From Pontimonas sp. (GTDB lineage Bacteria; Actinomycetota; Actinomycetes; Actinomycetales; Microbacteriaceae): a stretch of 20,694 bases of DNA. Location: NCBI GenBank assembly GCA_021741925.1, contig JAIOWW010000008.1, forward strand, positions 1 to 20,694, read 5' to 3'. Each line of letters begins with the position of its first letter. The stretch's first letter is position 1. Position numbers and translations under genes: made by a program. The notes under the pieces are model-generated. The model saw only the letters and a list, made by a program, of their open reading frames with translations, had not been told where the DNA came from and searched no databases. Positions 1 to 7,337 of this stretch are shown here, piece after piece.

Positions 1-43
1 CAATGTTTCCGGAGAGTTCGGCGATTACCGAGGTTGTGTCCAC
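1..43 (-). CDS. atpE: ATP synthase F0 subunit c, 5' end only
   Basis: Only the first 14 codons are in the window; the gene continues past the left edge. It starts at a GTG (43-41) and reads V/M-D-T-T-S-V-I-A-E-L-S-G-N-I, which resembles the N-terminus of actinobacterial c subunits. A strong Shine-Dalgarno (GGAAGGA on the minus strand, near 51-58) lies about 7 nt upstream of the GTG. An ATG at 59 is in another frame and gives no family-like protein. Subunit c forms the membrane rotor ring of F0 and is needed in multiple copies, which fits the strong ribosome site. Its place directly after atpB is the standard order. The call rests on a short fragment plus context. Confidence 0.85.
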   Translation of the reverse strand, partial: MDTTSVIAELSGNI

Positions 44-64
44 AGGTGTTTCCTTCCATGTTGT

Positions 65-87
65 CAGCCCGATGGCGTATCGGGCTG
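65..87 (-). promoter_or_regulatory. Intercistronic hairpin between atpB and atpE
   Basis: A perfect inverted repeat: CAGCCCGAT (65-73), 5-nt loop GGCGT, ATCGGGCTG (79-87). The 9-bp stem begins 4 nt after the atpB stop and ends about 21 nt before the atpE GTG. No T-tract follows it on the minus strand, so it is unlikely to be an intrinsic terminator. It may protect the 3' end of atpB mRNA, mark a processing site, or shape atpE translation to raise c-subunit output; these roles are inference. Confidence 0.6.
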
Positions 88-91
88 AGGT

Positions 92-949
92 TTAGTGTTC
101 TTCCGCCAGCGCGAGCTGGAGGTAGACGGCGGTCAAAAGTGTGAAGACGTAGGCCTGCAGGGTTGCGACCAACAACTCAAAAAACGTGAATGCGATGCTG
201 AACGCAATCGTTCCAATTCCAAACAACCCCATCCAGGAATCAGAGTAAAGGATGAAGAAGTGGGTTGCGGAGAAAAAGAGAACGAGCAGGAAGTGACCCA
301 CCACCATGTTCATCAACAACCGCAAAGTGAGGGTGACCGGGCGAAGAATGAAGGTCGAGACAAACTCGATGGGCGTCACGATGATGTAGAGCGGCCACGG
401 AACACCTGGGGGCAAGAGGGAGTTCTTCAAGAACGCGACCGGATGCTTACGCAGACCGGCATAAACAAAGGCCACATACGCGGCGATCGCCAACACCAGA
501 GGCATCCCAATGACGCTGGTTCCGGCAATGTTCAGCCCAGGGATAATTCCCGTCACATTCATGAACCAGACCAGGAAGAAAATCGTGGTGAGCAGGGGCA
601 AGAAGCGCTTGCCATCTTTCTCACCGAGAAGATCCTCAGCGATGTTGACGCGCACCAGGTTCAGCGCCATCTCGATGGTTCCCTGGAATCGAGTAGGGAC
701 AACCCGCATCTTTCGAGTTCCGAACCAAAACACTAGAACCAGCGCGACAACCGCGAGAAGTCTGACAAGAATGATCCGGTTGACCTCAAAAATGGTGCCT
801 TCAAACAGGACCGCGGGTGGGAAAAATTCCTCAATCGTCGGGGGACTGAAAGTTTCACCGGCTGCTAACTGGAACAGCGTGTCAGTGGCTTCTGTTAACA
901 GCTCTGTCTCCAGTTTCGGGGCGCAGGTGAGCGCGGCGAATGTCGTCAT
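92..949 (-). CDS. atpB: ATP synthase F0 subunit a
   Basis: A 285-residue polytopic membrane protein forming the proton channel beside the c-ring. Family landmarks are clear: FFPP near 42-45, a KDGKRFLPLLTTIFF segment near 111-125, the essential stator arginine in TLTLRLLMNMVVGHF (Arg210), and a C-terminal helix with ELLVATLQAYVF (Gln265). Position 219 is His, as in other actinobacteria, where E. coli has Glu. The ATG at 947-949 has no good Shine-Dalgarno, but no better start is visible before the conserved FFPP motif. The gene is followed by atpE after a hairpin. Its upstream neighbour is not atpI, as usual, but a Sua5-like gene ending 42 nt away, so transcription may come from the polyamine operon or from a weak unrecognised promoter. 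Identity is certain; the exact start is less so. Confidence 0.96.
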   Translation of the reverse strand: MTTFAALTCAPKLETELLTEATDTLFQLAAGETFSPPTIEEFFPPAVLFEGTIFEVNRIILVRLLAVVALVLVFWFGTRKMRVVPTRFQGTIEMALNLVRVNIAEDLLGEKDGKRFLPLLTTIFFLVWFMNVTGIIPGLNIAGTSVIGMPLVLAIAAYVAFVYAGLRKHPVAFLKNSLLPPGVPWPLYIIVTPIEFVSTFILRPVTLTLRLLMNMVVGHFLLVLFFSATHFFILYSDSWMGLFGIGTIAFSIAFTFFELLVATLQAYVFTLLTAVYLQLALAEEH

Positions 950-991
950 GACGACTCTAGCAAAGCAATCCTGGGTGGAACGAATCAGCCT

Positions 992-1669
992 TCAGCCGAG
1001 GGTTGAGGCAAAGCGGTCCGGGGAAATCACGGAGAAAATATCAGTGAGGGGGATGGCTCCCTCTCGGACTACCCGCAATTTTCCCTGCGGTGCATCAAGC
1101 GAGGTCGCATCGATCACCGTGGATACCTCTTTACCGGGTTTTTCCTCCGCCGCACCCAGCACCACCGCGACGGAATCCACAAACCTCTTCTGCAGAGCAC
1201 CAGGTGAGACAAGGGGTTTGCCTCCCCGCGCCCACGCTCCCGACTGCGCGAGAGGCCCTGTTTCGCTCAACAACTCCAGCGCAATACGGTTCGCCGGCAT
1301 GCGCAAAGCCACGGTTCCCTTCGTGTCACCAAGATCCCAGCTGAGAGATTCACCCGCCGGCACGATGAGGGTGAGGGCTCCAGGCCAAAACTCGCCCGCG
1401 AGAGTTGCCACATCGTCGGCAACCTCGGCAGCCAGAGCGCGCAGTGTCGGAATGCCCGGAACGAAGACCGACAGTGGCGCGTCTTGTGGCATACCCCTCG
1501 CGTCGCGTAATGCCTGCACGGCGCTGGGCTTAAACGCGTCAGCAACCAATGCATACGAGGTGTCAGTCGGGACGCAGACAACCTGACCTCGACCAATCGC
1601 CATGCGTGCATGGCGCATCCCCTGCAGCAGCTCCGCCTTGTTGGCGGTCTTGAAGAGTTCGGCGCTCAC
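992..1669 (-). CDS. Divergent Sua5/YrdC-like protein, catalytic motifs degraded
   Basis: A 225-residue protein of the Sua5/YrdC/TsaC fold, whose classical members make threonylcarbamoyl-AMP for tRNA t6A. Conserved blocks are PTDTSYALVADAF (34-46), EFWPGALT (93-100), WDLGDTKGTVALRMP (111-125) and STVIDAT (183-189). Signature positions are changed: the Lys of the usual KGR motif is Ala (ARG at 57-59), and SSAN is replaced by QSGA (142-145). The window also encodes a normal Sua5 at 13753-14433, which shares the WDLGDT block, so this is a paralogue that probably does not replace it. The GTG start overlaps the preceding aminotransferase stop (GTGA), implying translational coupling; there is no separate Shine-Dalgarno. 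It could bind a nucleotide or RNA, be a regulator, or be decaying. Function is unknown. Confidence 0.8.
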   Translation of the reverse strand: MSAELFKTANKAELLQGMRHARMAIGRGQVVCVPTDTSYALVADAFKPSAVQALRDARGMPQDAPLSVFVPGIPTLRALAAEVADDVATLAGEFWPGALTLIVPAGESLSWDLGDTKGTVALRMPANRIALELLSETGPLAQSGAWARGGKPLVSPGALQKRFVDSVAVVLGAAEEKPGKEVSTVIDATSLDAPQGKLRVVREGAIPLTDIFSVISPDRFASTLG

Positions 1670-3018
1670 GCAAACAAGCTTGCCACGGCCTCGCGGAAGT
1701 GTGCCGTGTGGGCCGCCACATCCGCGGAGGTCGTTGCCGGGCTCATGAGCGCCATGTTGTGGAAAGGGGTCAAGAGAATGCCTCTATTGAGAGCATGCAG
1801 GTGCAAGAACTGCTGGAGTTCAAAATCATCAGCGCCCGCGGCCTCCGCCCCATCTTGCGGGGCGTGTGGAAGGAAGCTGTACTCAGCCCGGGTGCCAAGC
1901 TGGGTCACCTGCCAGGGAACATTGAACTCCTCGATGGCGGAGTGAACACCTTCCGTCCACTCGGTGGCGCGCTGAATCATCTCGGGATACGCCTCAGCCG
2001 TGAGTACCTCGCCGAGCGTTGCCCGGATGGCCGCAAGCGACAGGGCGTTCCCGGCGAGGGTCCCGCCCACTCCCCCGACATCAATGTCCTCGAGATGGAT
2101 TGAGTCGCGAACACGCTCTTGGAGCTCGCTGGTCATACCGTAAGCGCCAGCGGGAATACCACCCGCAATCGTCTTGCCAATCACGACAGCGTCGGGCTTC
2201 AACCCGTCGCGCTTCGTCATACCGCCAGGACCTGCACAAATGGTGTGGGTCTCATCGATGATCAGCACAGCCCCGTGCTCGGTGCAGAGCTCACGCAGTG
2301 CCTTGTGCCAGCCGTCATCGGGCAACACAATGCCGATGTTGGTCATCGCTGGTTCCACCAGTGCGCAGGCAATGTCGCCCGTGGCAAAAGCCTTCTCGAG
2401 AGCCTCCACATCGTTGAAGGGCACCACAACCGTGGTCAGATCGGGGTCCACGGGGGCGCCGATATTCCCGCGCCTCGCCACCACACTGCCGTGGTTATCG
2501 AGAGTGGCAAACGTTTCGTCGACACTTCCGTGGTAGCAGTAGTCCATGACGAGGACCTTGCGCTTGCCCGTCACCTGGCGGGAGTAGCGAATCATCGCCC
2601 GGTTCGCGTCTGTGGCGGTCAGGGTGAACTGCCACATGGGCACCCCGAACCGTTCAGCCAGCATTCCGGCGGCAATCGCTGCATCCTCAGTCGGCAACAT
2701 GGTGGTGATGCCCTGGGCGAGCTGGGCTGTCACTGCTCGCACAGTGGGCTCAGGTGAGTGGCCGACCATAGCCCCGGTGTCACCCAGGCACAGGTCAACA
2801 TGGTCGCGCCCATCAACACAGGTGAAGTGAGCGCCCTGGGCGCTCTTGACATAGACCGGCCAGGGGCCAGGCCATTTCGCCATCCACAGCATCGGCACAC
2901 CATCAGGCATGCTGCTCTTCGCGATCTCATAATGGGCTTTGGATTGTGGCCGCTCGGCTTCAAATCGAGCGACTTCCTCAGCCATGAGAGCGGCCAGACG
3001 GGAGCGGTCAACGAACAT
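1666..3018 (-). CDS. Class III aminotransferase, GSA-aminotransferase type
   Basis: A 450-residue fold-type I PLP enzyme. Visible motifs are DYCYHG (159-164, ring-stacking Tyr), IIDETHT (253-259, Asp255 to the pyridine N) and GKTIAGGIPAGAYG (281-294, Lys282 as the likely Schiff-base lysine). The GGIPxGAYG form is typical of the glutamate-1-semialdehyde aminotransferase branch, but the context, after potDABC and outside any heme cluster, argues against HemL. I infer a role in using the imported amine or its product, possibly as an amine or GABA transaminase; the substrate cannot be read from sequence. I chose the ATG at 3018 because GGAGG lies 9 nt upstream; an in-frame TTG 7 codons earlier has no comparable site. 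The stop overlaps the downstream Sua5-like gene by 3 nt, and 35 nt separate it from potC. Confidence 0.88.
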   Translation of the reverse strand: MFVDRSRLAALMAEEVARFEAERPQSKAHYEIAKSSMPDGVPMLWMAKWPGPWPVYVKSAQGAHFTCVDGRDHVDLCLGDTGAMVGHSPEPTVRAVTAQLAQGITTMLPTEDAAIAAGMLAERFGVPMWQFTLTATDANRAMIRYSRQVTGKRKVLVMDYCYHGSVDETFATLDNHGSVVARRGNIGAPVDPDLTTVVVPFNDVEALEKAFATGDIACALVEPAMTNIGIVLPDDGWHKALRELCTEHGAVLIIDETHTICAGPGGMTKRDGLKPDAVVIGKTIAGGIPAGAYGMTSELQERVRDSIHLEDIDVGGVGGTLAGNALSLAAIRATLGEVLTAEAYPEMIQRATEWTEGVHSAIEEFNVPWQVTQLGTRAEYSFLPHAPQDGAEAAGADDFELQQFLHLHALNRGILLTPFHNMALMSPATTSADVAAHTAHFREAVASLFA

Positions 3019-3053
3019 GTGGGGTGCCCTCCAGAGCAATCAATCGGGAAAAA

Positions 3054-3851
3054 CTAGCCAGCGAGTGAGAGCCTCTTACGCTTGATAGCGCCCCCCACCT
3101 GCGCAATCAACACCAACAGAATGGCGGCAAAGAACACACCGGAGGCGATCACATTAGCCTCAGCGGGAATTCCTCGGGCCGCCGCCGTGTAGACGAAACG
3201 GGGGAACGTCATCGCTGGGCCAGCGTTGAAGTTGGTAATGATGAAGTCATCAAAACTGAGAGCAAAGGACAGGAGTGCGGCCGCGATGATTCCAGGAACG
3301 AGCAGCGGGAATGTCACACGCCAGAAAACCTGTGAGGGTGATCCGTAGAGGTCACGCCCGGCCTCCTCGAGAGCCGGATCGAGCACAGCAACTCTTGCTC
3401 GCACCGTCACCACCACGAAGCTGATGCAGAACATGGTGTGGGCGATGATGACGGTCGACAGGCCCTTCTGGACTCCCAGTTGGAGGAACTGGGCGGCAAG
3501 TCCCGCCCCCAACACAACCTCGGGTGTTGCCATAGGCAAGAACAGCAGGAGTGTGGTCGCATTTCTGAAACGGAATCGATAACGCACCAGGGCAATCGCG
3601 ATGGCTGTACCCATAGCCGTCGCGAGGACAGTGGACACACCGGCCACCAGAATCGAGTTGCCAAACGCGCTACAAACATCCTGCGCATTGCAGACTTCAA
3701 GCCAGTTATCAAAGGTGAAACCCCGCCAGACGATGTTGGTGCGCCTCGCGTCATTGAAGGAGAACACGATCGTGTACACGATGGGGATGAGCAGGAAAAT
3801 CATCGCCATCCCTGTGTAAATCCACAGCAGATACTTGCCAAAGCCCCTCAT
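3054..3851 (-). CDS. potC: Polyamine ABC transporter permease, PotC-like
   Basis: A 265-residue inner-membrane permease with about six hydrophobic segments. The EAA loop that docks the ATPase is EEAGRDLYGSPSQVFWRVTFPLLVPG. An FALSFDDFIITNF stretch is characteristic of PotC/PotI-type permeases. It should pair with the PotB-like subunit in the membrane and be driven by PotA. The ATG overlaps the potB stop (ATGA), and GGA about 12 nt upstream is only a weak ribosome site, so coupling is likely. A five-T run follows the stop but has no stem before it, so I do not call a terminator; transcription probably continues into the aminotransferase. Substrate (putrescine, spermidine or another cation) is not determined by the permease sequence. 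Confidence 0.93.
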   Translation of the reverse strand: MRGFGKYLLWIYTGMAMIFLLIPIVYTIVFSFNDARRTNIVWRGFTFDNWLEVCNAQDVCSAFGNSILVAGVSTVLATAMGTAIAIALVRYRFRFRNATTLLLFLPMATPEVVLGAGLAAQFLQLGVQKGLSTVIIAHTMFCISFVVVTVRARVAVLDPALEEAGRDLYGSPSQVFWRVTFPLLVPGIIAAALLSFALSFDDFIITNFNAGPAMTFPRFVYTAAARGIPAEANVIASGVFFAAILLVLIAQVGGAIKRKRLSLAG

Positions 3852-4774
3852 AGCAGGTCATCCGTTCCACTGCGTCGGACATAAGCGGAGACCAGAATCA
3901 GAATCGACATCATGAGAATCAACGACAGTGCTGCGGCAGCGGGGAAGTTCTGAAGAACCAAGAAGTTTGCCTCGATTACGTTTCCCATCATCGCGGTGTC
4001 GGTCGAGCCCAGGAAGTCTCGGCTCGCGTTGATGTAATCGCCGGTCGCGGGAATGAAAGTCAAGAGAGTTCCTGAAATGACACCAGGGATAGACAGGGGG
4101 AACGTGATCGTGCGGAACACCGTCAACGGGTTGGCGTACAGGTCCTCGCCTGCTTCCACGAACCGCAGGTCAAGCTTCTCCAGGGTCGTGTAGATCGGCA
4201 ACGCCATGAATGGCAGGAACATGTAGGTCAAACCAAACACCACCGAGAAAGGCGTCCCCGTCAGATAAGCGTCAGCGGGAATCAGTTGGAGAGTCTTGAG
4301 AGCACCGACGAAGAATCCCTCATCGGAGAAGATTTGCTTCCACGCCAAAGTGCGCAGCAGGAAGGAAATAAAGAAAGGAGCAATGAGGAGCACGAGCGAC
4401 AGAGCTTGAATAAGCGGATACTTCCGCAACTTGACACCAATGACATAGGCGATGGGATACCCCAAGAGAAGGGCAAAAATCGTCGCTAACGTCGCATAAA
4501 TGAAGGACCGGGAAATATGGGAAAAGTAGGTCGAGACCACCTCAAGATAGTTTTCCCACCGGAACGAATTCTGGAACTCACCGAGGAACCCCCCGGGAAC
4601 CGGGGCTTGGAAGCTGGTGATGACCAACGAAAACAGAGGCGTCACGAAGAACAGAATCAGGTACAAGATGCCGGGCAGTAGCAACCACAACGCCACAGGA
4701 GACTTCCGTTGCACCTGAGCGAGCGGCGCCTGCGTCCCTGCTGGCGCTGCTGTTTGAAAAGCTCCAAAAGCCAC
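3848..4774 (-). CDS. potB: Polyamine ABC transporter permease, PotB-like
   Basis: A 308-residue permease. About 28 hydrophilic residues precede the first membrane helix (ALWLLLPGILYLILFFVTPL), followed by a periplasmic-type loop and further helices. The EAA loop reads VEAGEDLYANPLTVFRTITFPLSIPG. The segment TFIPATGDYINASRDFLG is the PotB/PotH pattern (FIP..GD/E). It forms the permease heterodimer with PotC. The GTG start shares one base with the potA TAG stop (TAGTG), and the end overlaps potC by 4 nt, so potA-potB-potC is one tightly coupled unit. Family assignment is secure; the transported polyamine is inferred from the catabolic neighbours. Confidence 0.93.
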   Translation of the reverse strand: MAFGAFQTAAPAGTQAPLAQVQRKSPVALWLLLPGILYLILFFVTPLFSLVITSFQAPVPGGFLGEFQNSFRWENYLEVVSTYFSHISRSFIYATLATIFALLLGYPIAYVIGVKLRKYPLIQALSLVLLIAPFFISFLLRTLAWKQIFSDEGFFVGALKTLQLIPADAYLTGTPFSVVFGLTYMFLPFMALPIYTTLEKLDLRFVEAGEDLYANPLTVFRTITFPLSIPGVISGTLLTFIPATGDYINASRDFLGSTDTAMMGNVIEANFLVLQNFPAAAALSLILMMSILILVSAYVRRSGTDDLL

Positions 4775-5982
4775 TAGGACTCCTCGAGTTCAGCTTCTAG
4801 CTTTTCTCGCTCCTGCACCGCTACCGACTGAGTGTCGGTGTCTGCTTGAAAACGCTCCTCCTGGGGTGGCGCATCGGCGAGACCAAACGCGTGGGCAACC
4901 TGCCACGAGAGATACACCTCGTCGCCGTGTTTAGCGTGCTCACCCAGGGATGTGTTCTGGGCGAACACTGAGATCTCTCCGAGCCCTGGGACATCAACCA
5001 GGTACTGTGTGCTCACGCCGCTGAAGGAAGCATCGACAACCCGGCCGGGACCCACGACAGTCTCTGAGGAACCGGCTGTGGGCTTGCTCTGGTGCAGAGT
5101 GACTTTCTCGGGGCGAATTCCGATTGTCACCACACCGCGGTGGGCAACAGCGCGGTCGCTTGGAACCCTCAACTCGTAACCGTGCGATGCCACACTCACG
5201 ACATTCGCCGTGGTACCGGTGACCTCGCCCCCGAAGAGATTGGACTGGCCAAGAAATGTCGCCACAAATGCAGTCTGTGGGGACTCATAGAGCACCTCTG
5301 GAGCGCCCATCTGTTCAATCCGACCCTGGTTCATGACCGCGACCGTGTCAGCCATGGTCATCGCTTCCTCTTGATCGTGGGTGACATGGAGGAAGGTGAG
5401 GCCGACCTCGGACTGAATATCTTTGAGCTCAAGCTGCATCTGACGACGTAGCTTCAGATCGAGAGCACCCAAGGGCTCGTCCAGGAGAAGGAGAGCGGGT
5501 CGATTCACCACAGCACGCGCGAGGGCAACACGCTGTTGTTGACCGCCCGAAAGCTGCGATGGCTTCCTCGTTGCGACGTGGGCAAGCTCGACGAGCGATA
5601 GTGCGTCACGAGCAAGCTTTTCGGCGTCAGCAATCTTGCGACGCTTCAGCCCGAACATAACGTTCTCGAGGATGGTCATGTGCGGGAATAGGGCGTAGGA
5701 CTGGAATACCGTGTTGACCGGACGCTGATAGGCCTTGGTGGAGGTGACGTCTTTCCCGCCAATCAAAATCTGACCTTCGGTAGGCTCCTCCAGCCCTGCT
5801 ACGAGCCGAAGCGTCGTGGTTTTTCCACAACCGCTAGGCCCGAGCAGGGCGAAGAAGGAACCAGCCGGAATCTCTAACGTGAGGTCATCGATTGCTGTAA
5901 ACCCTGGGAAACGTTTGGTGACGTTCACCAAGGACAGGTCGGCACCCGCCTCCGCAAACTGCTTTGCTGAAGCGTCAGACAT
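4774..5982 (-). CDS. potA: Polyamine ABC transporter ATPase, PotA-like
   Basis: A 402-residue ATPase. In order: Walker A GPSGCGKT (48-55), Q-loop Gln94 (VFQSYALFP), signature LSGGQ (144-148), Walker B LLLLDEP (164-170) and a THD switch histidine, then a TOBE-type domain (IGIRPEKV) as in PotA/PotG. The last roughly 28 residues are a charged tail rich in Glu and Gln (ending EREKLEAELEES) that E. coli PotA lacks; such tails can regulate importers, but that is speculation here. The ATG start lies 21 nt after the potD stop, with only a weak CAGGG as ribosome site. It couples ATP hydrolysis to PotB/PotC. Confidence 0.94.
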   Translation of the reverse strand: MSDASAKQFAEAGADLSLVNVTKRFPGFTAIDDLTLEIPAGSFFALLGPSGCGKTTTLRLVAGLEEPTEGQILIGGKDVTSTKAYQRPVNTVFQSYALFPHMTILENVMFGLKRRKIADAEKLARDALSLVELAHVATRKPSQLSGGQQQRVALARAVVNRPALLLLDEPLGALDLKLRRQMQLELKDIQSEVGLTFLHVTHDQEEAMTMADTVAVMNQGRIEQMGAPEVLYESPQTAFVATFLGQSNLFGGEVTGTTANVVSVASHGYELRVPSDRAVAHRGVVTIGIRPEKVTLHQSKPTAGSSETVVGPGRVVDASFSGVSTQYLVDVPGLGEISVFAQNTSLGEHAKHGDEVYLSWQVAHAFGLADAPPQEERFQADTDTQSVAVQEREKLEAELEES

Positions 5983-6003
5983 TTCGTTGTCGACCCTGCG
6001 TTA

Positions 6004-7218
6004 CTAGGCGCCGAGTGCGATGGCCTGGAAAGCTGCCTGGTACTCGTTGTCCTCATCAGAGGTGAGAGTGCGGAAGGCCTTCACCTGAGACAGTGTTGCG
6101 TCATCAGGGAAGATCATCTTGTTCTCAGCCAATTCGGGGTCAATCTCCAAAGCAGCTTCGTAAGCACCCTTGACCGGGGTCACGTAGTTCACCCACGCAG
6201 CAACCTCAGCAGCAACCTCAGGCTCGTAGTAGTAGTTCATGAGCGTTTCTGCGTTGGTCTTGCGGGGCGAACCGATCGGCACAACCATCGTGTCGTTCCA
6301 GATTGTCGCACCGGACTCGGGAATGACGAAGCGCCACTTCTCGCCGTCGTCGTAGCCGTTCTCGAAGTTAATCAGCGTGATGTCACCAGACCAACCGATA
6401 GCGACCAAAGCGTCCTCGTTGACGAGGTCTTCGGTGTAGGAGTTACCTCGCACGTTACGGATCTGACCAGCCTCGACTTGCTCGCGCAGCACGTCAAGTG
6501 CCGCGTTGAATTCGTCAGCACCCCAGTCAGAGGAAATGTCAACGCCGTTGGCCATCATCAGGAGACCCACGGTGTCGCGCATTTCGGAGAGAACCACTAC
6601 GCGGCCCTTGAGCTCGGGAGCCCACAGGTCCTCCACCGTGCGGATTTCGCCGACCTTTTCGGTGTTGTAGGCCAAACCAGCAAAGCCACCCTGCCACGGA
6701 AGGCTCATTTTGCGGCCGGGATCCCATCCTGGGTTAGCAAGGGAATCAACAACGTTGGCCTTGTTGGGAACGTTGGCCTCGTTCAGTTCCTGAACGAAAC
6801 CCAACTGACCCCAACGGGCTGCCATCCATTCGGTGGGAACAACGATGTCAGCGCCGATGTCTTGACCGAGCTGAAGCTGGTCGCGGACCTTGGCGTAGTA
6901 GGTGTTGTTGTCGTCATAGTCGACCATGTAGTTGACGGAGATTCCGGTCTGCTCCTGGAATCGAACCAGGGTGGGGTAGTTGCCGTCGTCGTCCTCGTCA
7001 ATGTAGAAGGGCCAGTTAGACCAGTTCAACGTGGGGTCTGATGCCGAGATGTCCTCGGCAGCGACCAGGTCACTGTCGGCGGCACACGCGGAGAGACCCA
7101 GTGCCACGGCACCACCACCAGCCCCGGCGAGGAACGAACGCCTCGAGAGCTGTGACTTGCGGGCCATCTTGACGAGGCTGCGGACCATGGGGTCTTCGGG
7201 AAGCGGGCGATTCATCAT
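6004..7218 (-). CDS. potD: PotD-like polyamine-binding lipoprotein (Tat signal)
   Basis: A 404-residue extracytoplasmic solute-binding protein. The N-terminus has a twin-arginine signal (SRRSFLAGAGGG, 25-36) followed by a lipobox LSAC with Cys45 as the lipidated residue, so it is probably exported folded and anchored outside the membrane. The mature part begins LNWSNWPFYID, the usual PotD/PotF opening, and is rich in acidic residues, which suits a cationic ligand. GGAG lies 4 nt before the first ATG and 7 nt before a second adjacent ATG, so either start is possible. A 119-bp region with a candidate promoter and two dyads precedes it, so it may be transcribed apart from the aldehyde dehydrogenase gene upstream. 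It could bind putrescine, spermidine or both. Confidence 0.93.
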   Translation of the reverse strand: MMNRPLPEDPMVRSLVKMARKSQLSRRSFLAGAGGGAVALGLSACAADSDLVAAEDISASDPTLNWSNWPFYIDEDDDGNYPTLVRFQEQTGISVNYMVDYDDNNTYYAKVRDQLQLGQDIGADIVVPTEWMAARWGQLGFVQELNEANVPNKANVVDSLANPGWDPGRKMSLPWQGGFAGLAYNTEKVGEIRTVEDLWAPELKGRVVVLSEMRDTVGLLMMANGVDISSDWGADEFNAALDVLREQVEAGQIRNVRGNSYTEDLVNEDALVAIGWSGDITLINFENGYDDGEKWRFVIPESGATIWNDTMVVPIGSPRKTNAETLMNYYYEPEVAAEVAAWVNYVTPVKGAYEAALEIDPELAENKMIFPDDATLSQVKAFRTLTSDEDNEYQAAFQAIALGA

Positions 7219-7337
7219 TGAACTCCTTCATTCACTGTGGTGCTGGTGCACAAGGGTTGTATTGATACTAGACCTCACACCCAGCGTCCAAGGACGCCTG
7301 GCGTTACAGCCTCGTAACTCTCTTCGTTTTGTAGTGT
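7219..7337 (-). promoter_or_regulatory. potD: potD upstream region: candidate promoter with two dyads
   Basis: The gap between patD and potD holds two adjacent inverted repeats: GTTAC-6-GTAAC (7303-7318), and CCAGCGTCC-AA-GGACGCCTGG (7281-7301, one-base bulge). The second overlaps a possible -35 TTGGAC (minus strand, 7291-7286). Going downstream there is TATCAA (minus strand, 7267-7262) at 18 nt, a plausible -10, then GAAGGAG before the ATG. No T-tract follows either dyad, so operators or leader structure are likelier than a terminator. The promoter is an eye-made call. Confidence 0.45.

Noticed and set aside
65..87. atpB-atpE hairpin as an intrinsic terminator
   Set aside because: The stem is strong but is followed by an A/C-rich stretch and the atpE ribosome site, not a T-tract, and atpE must be expressed downstream.
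510..1586. A long plus-strand open frame (358 codons) opposite atpB and the Sua5-like gene
   Set aside because: It is antisense to two genes with clear family motifs, its product is low-complexity Arg/Ser/Thr-rich, and it has no ribosome site. Open frames of this kind are common opposite GC-rich genes.
2119..2757. A 212-codon plus-strand open frame opposite the second aminotransferase
   Set aside because: Antisense shadow of a gene with an intact PLP lysine and DETHT motif; the product has no family features.
3019..3039. TTG start seven codons upstream for the second aminotransferase
   Set aside because: The ATG at 3018 has GGAGG at 9 nt; the TTG has no ribosome site and the added residues overlap that site.
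3041..3056. T-run right after the potC stop as a terminator
   Set aside because: Five Ts follow the stop, but no GC-rich stem directly precedes them, so it does not meet the form of an intrinsic terminator.
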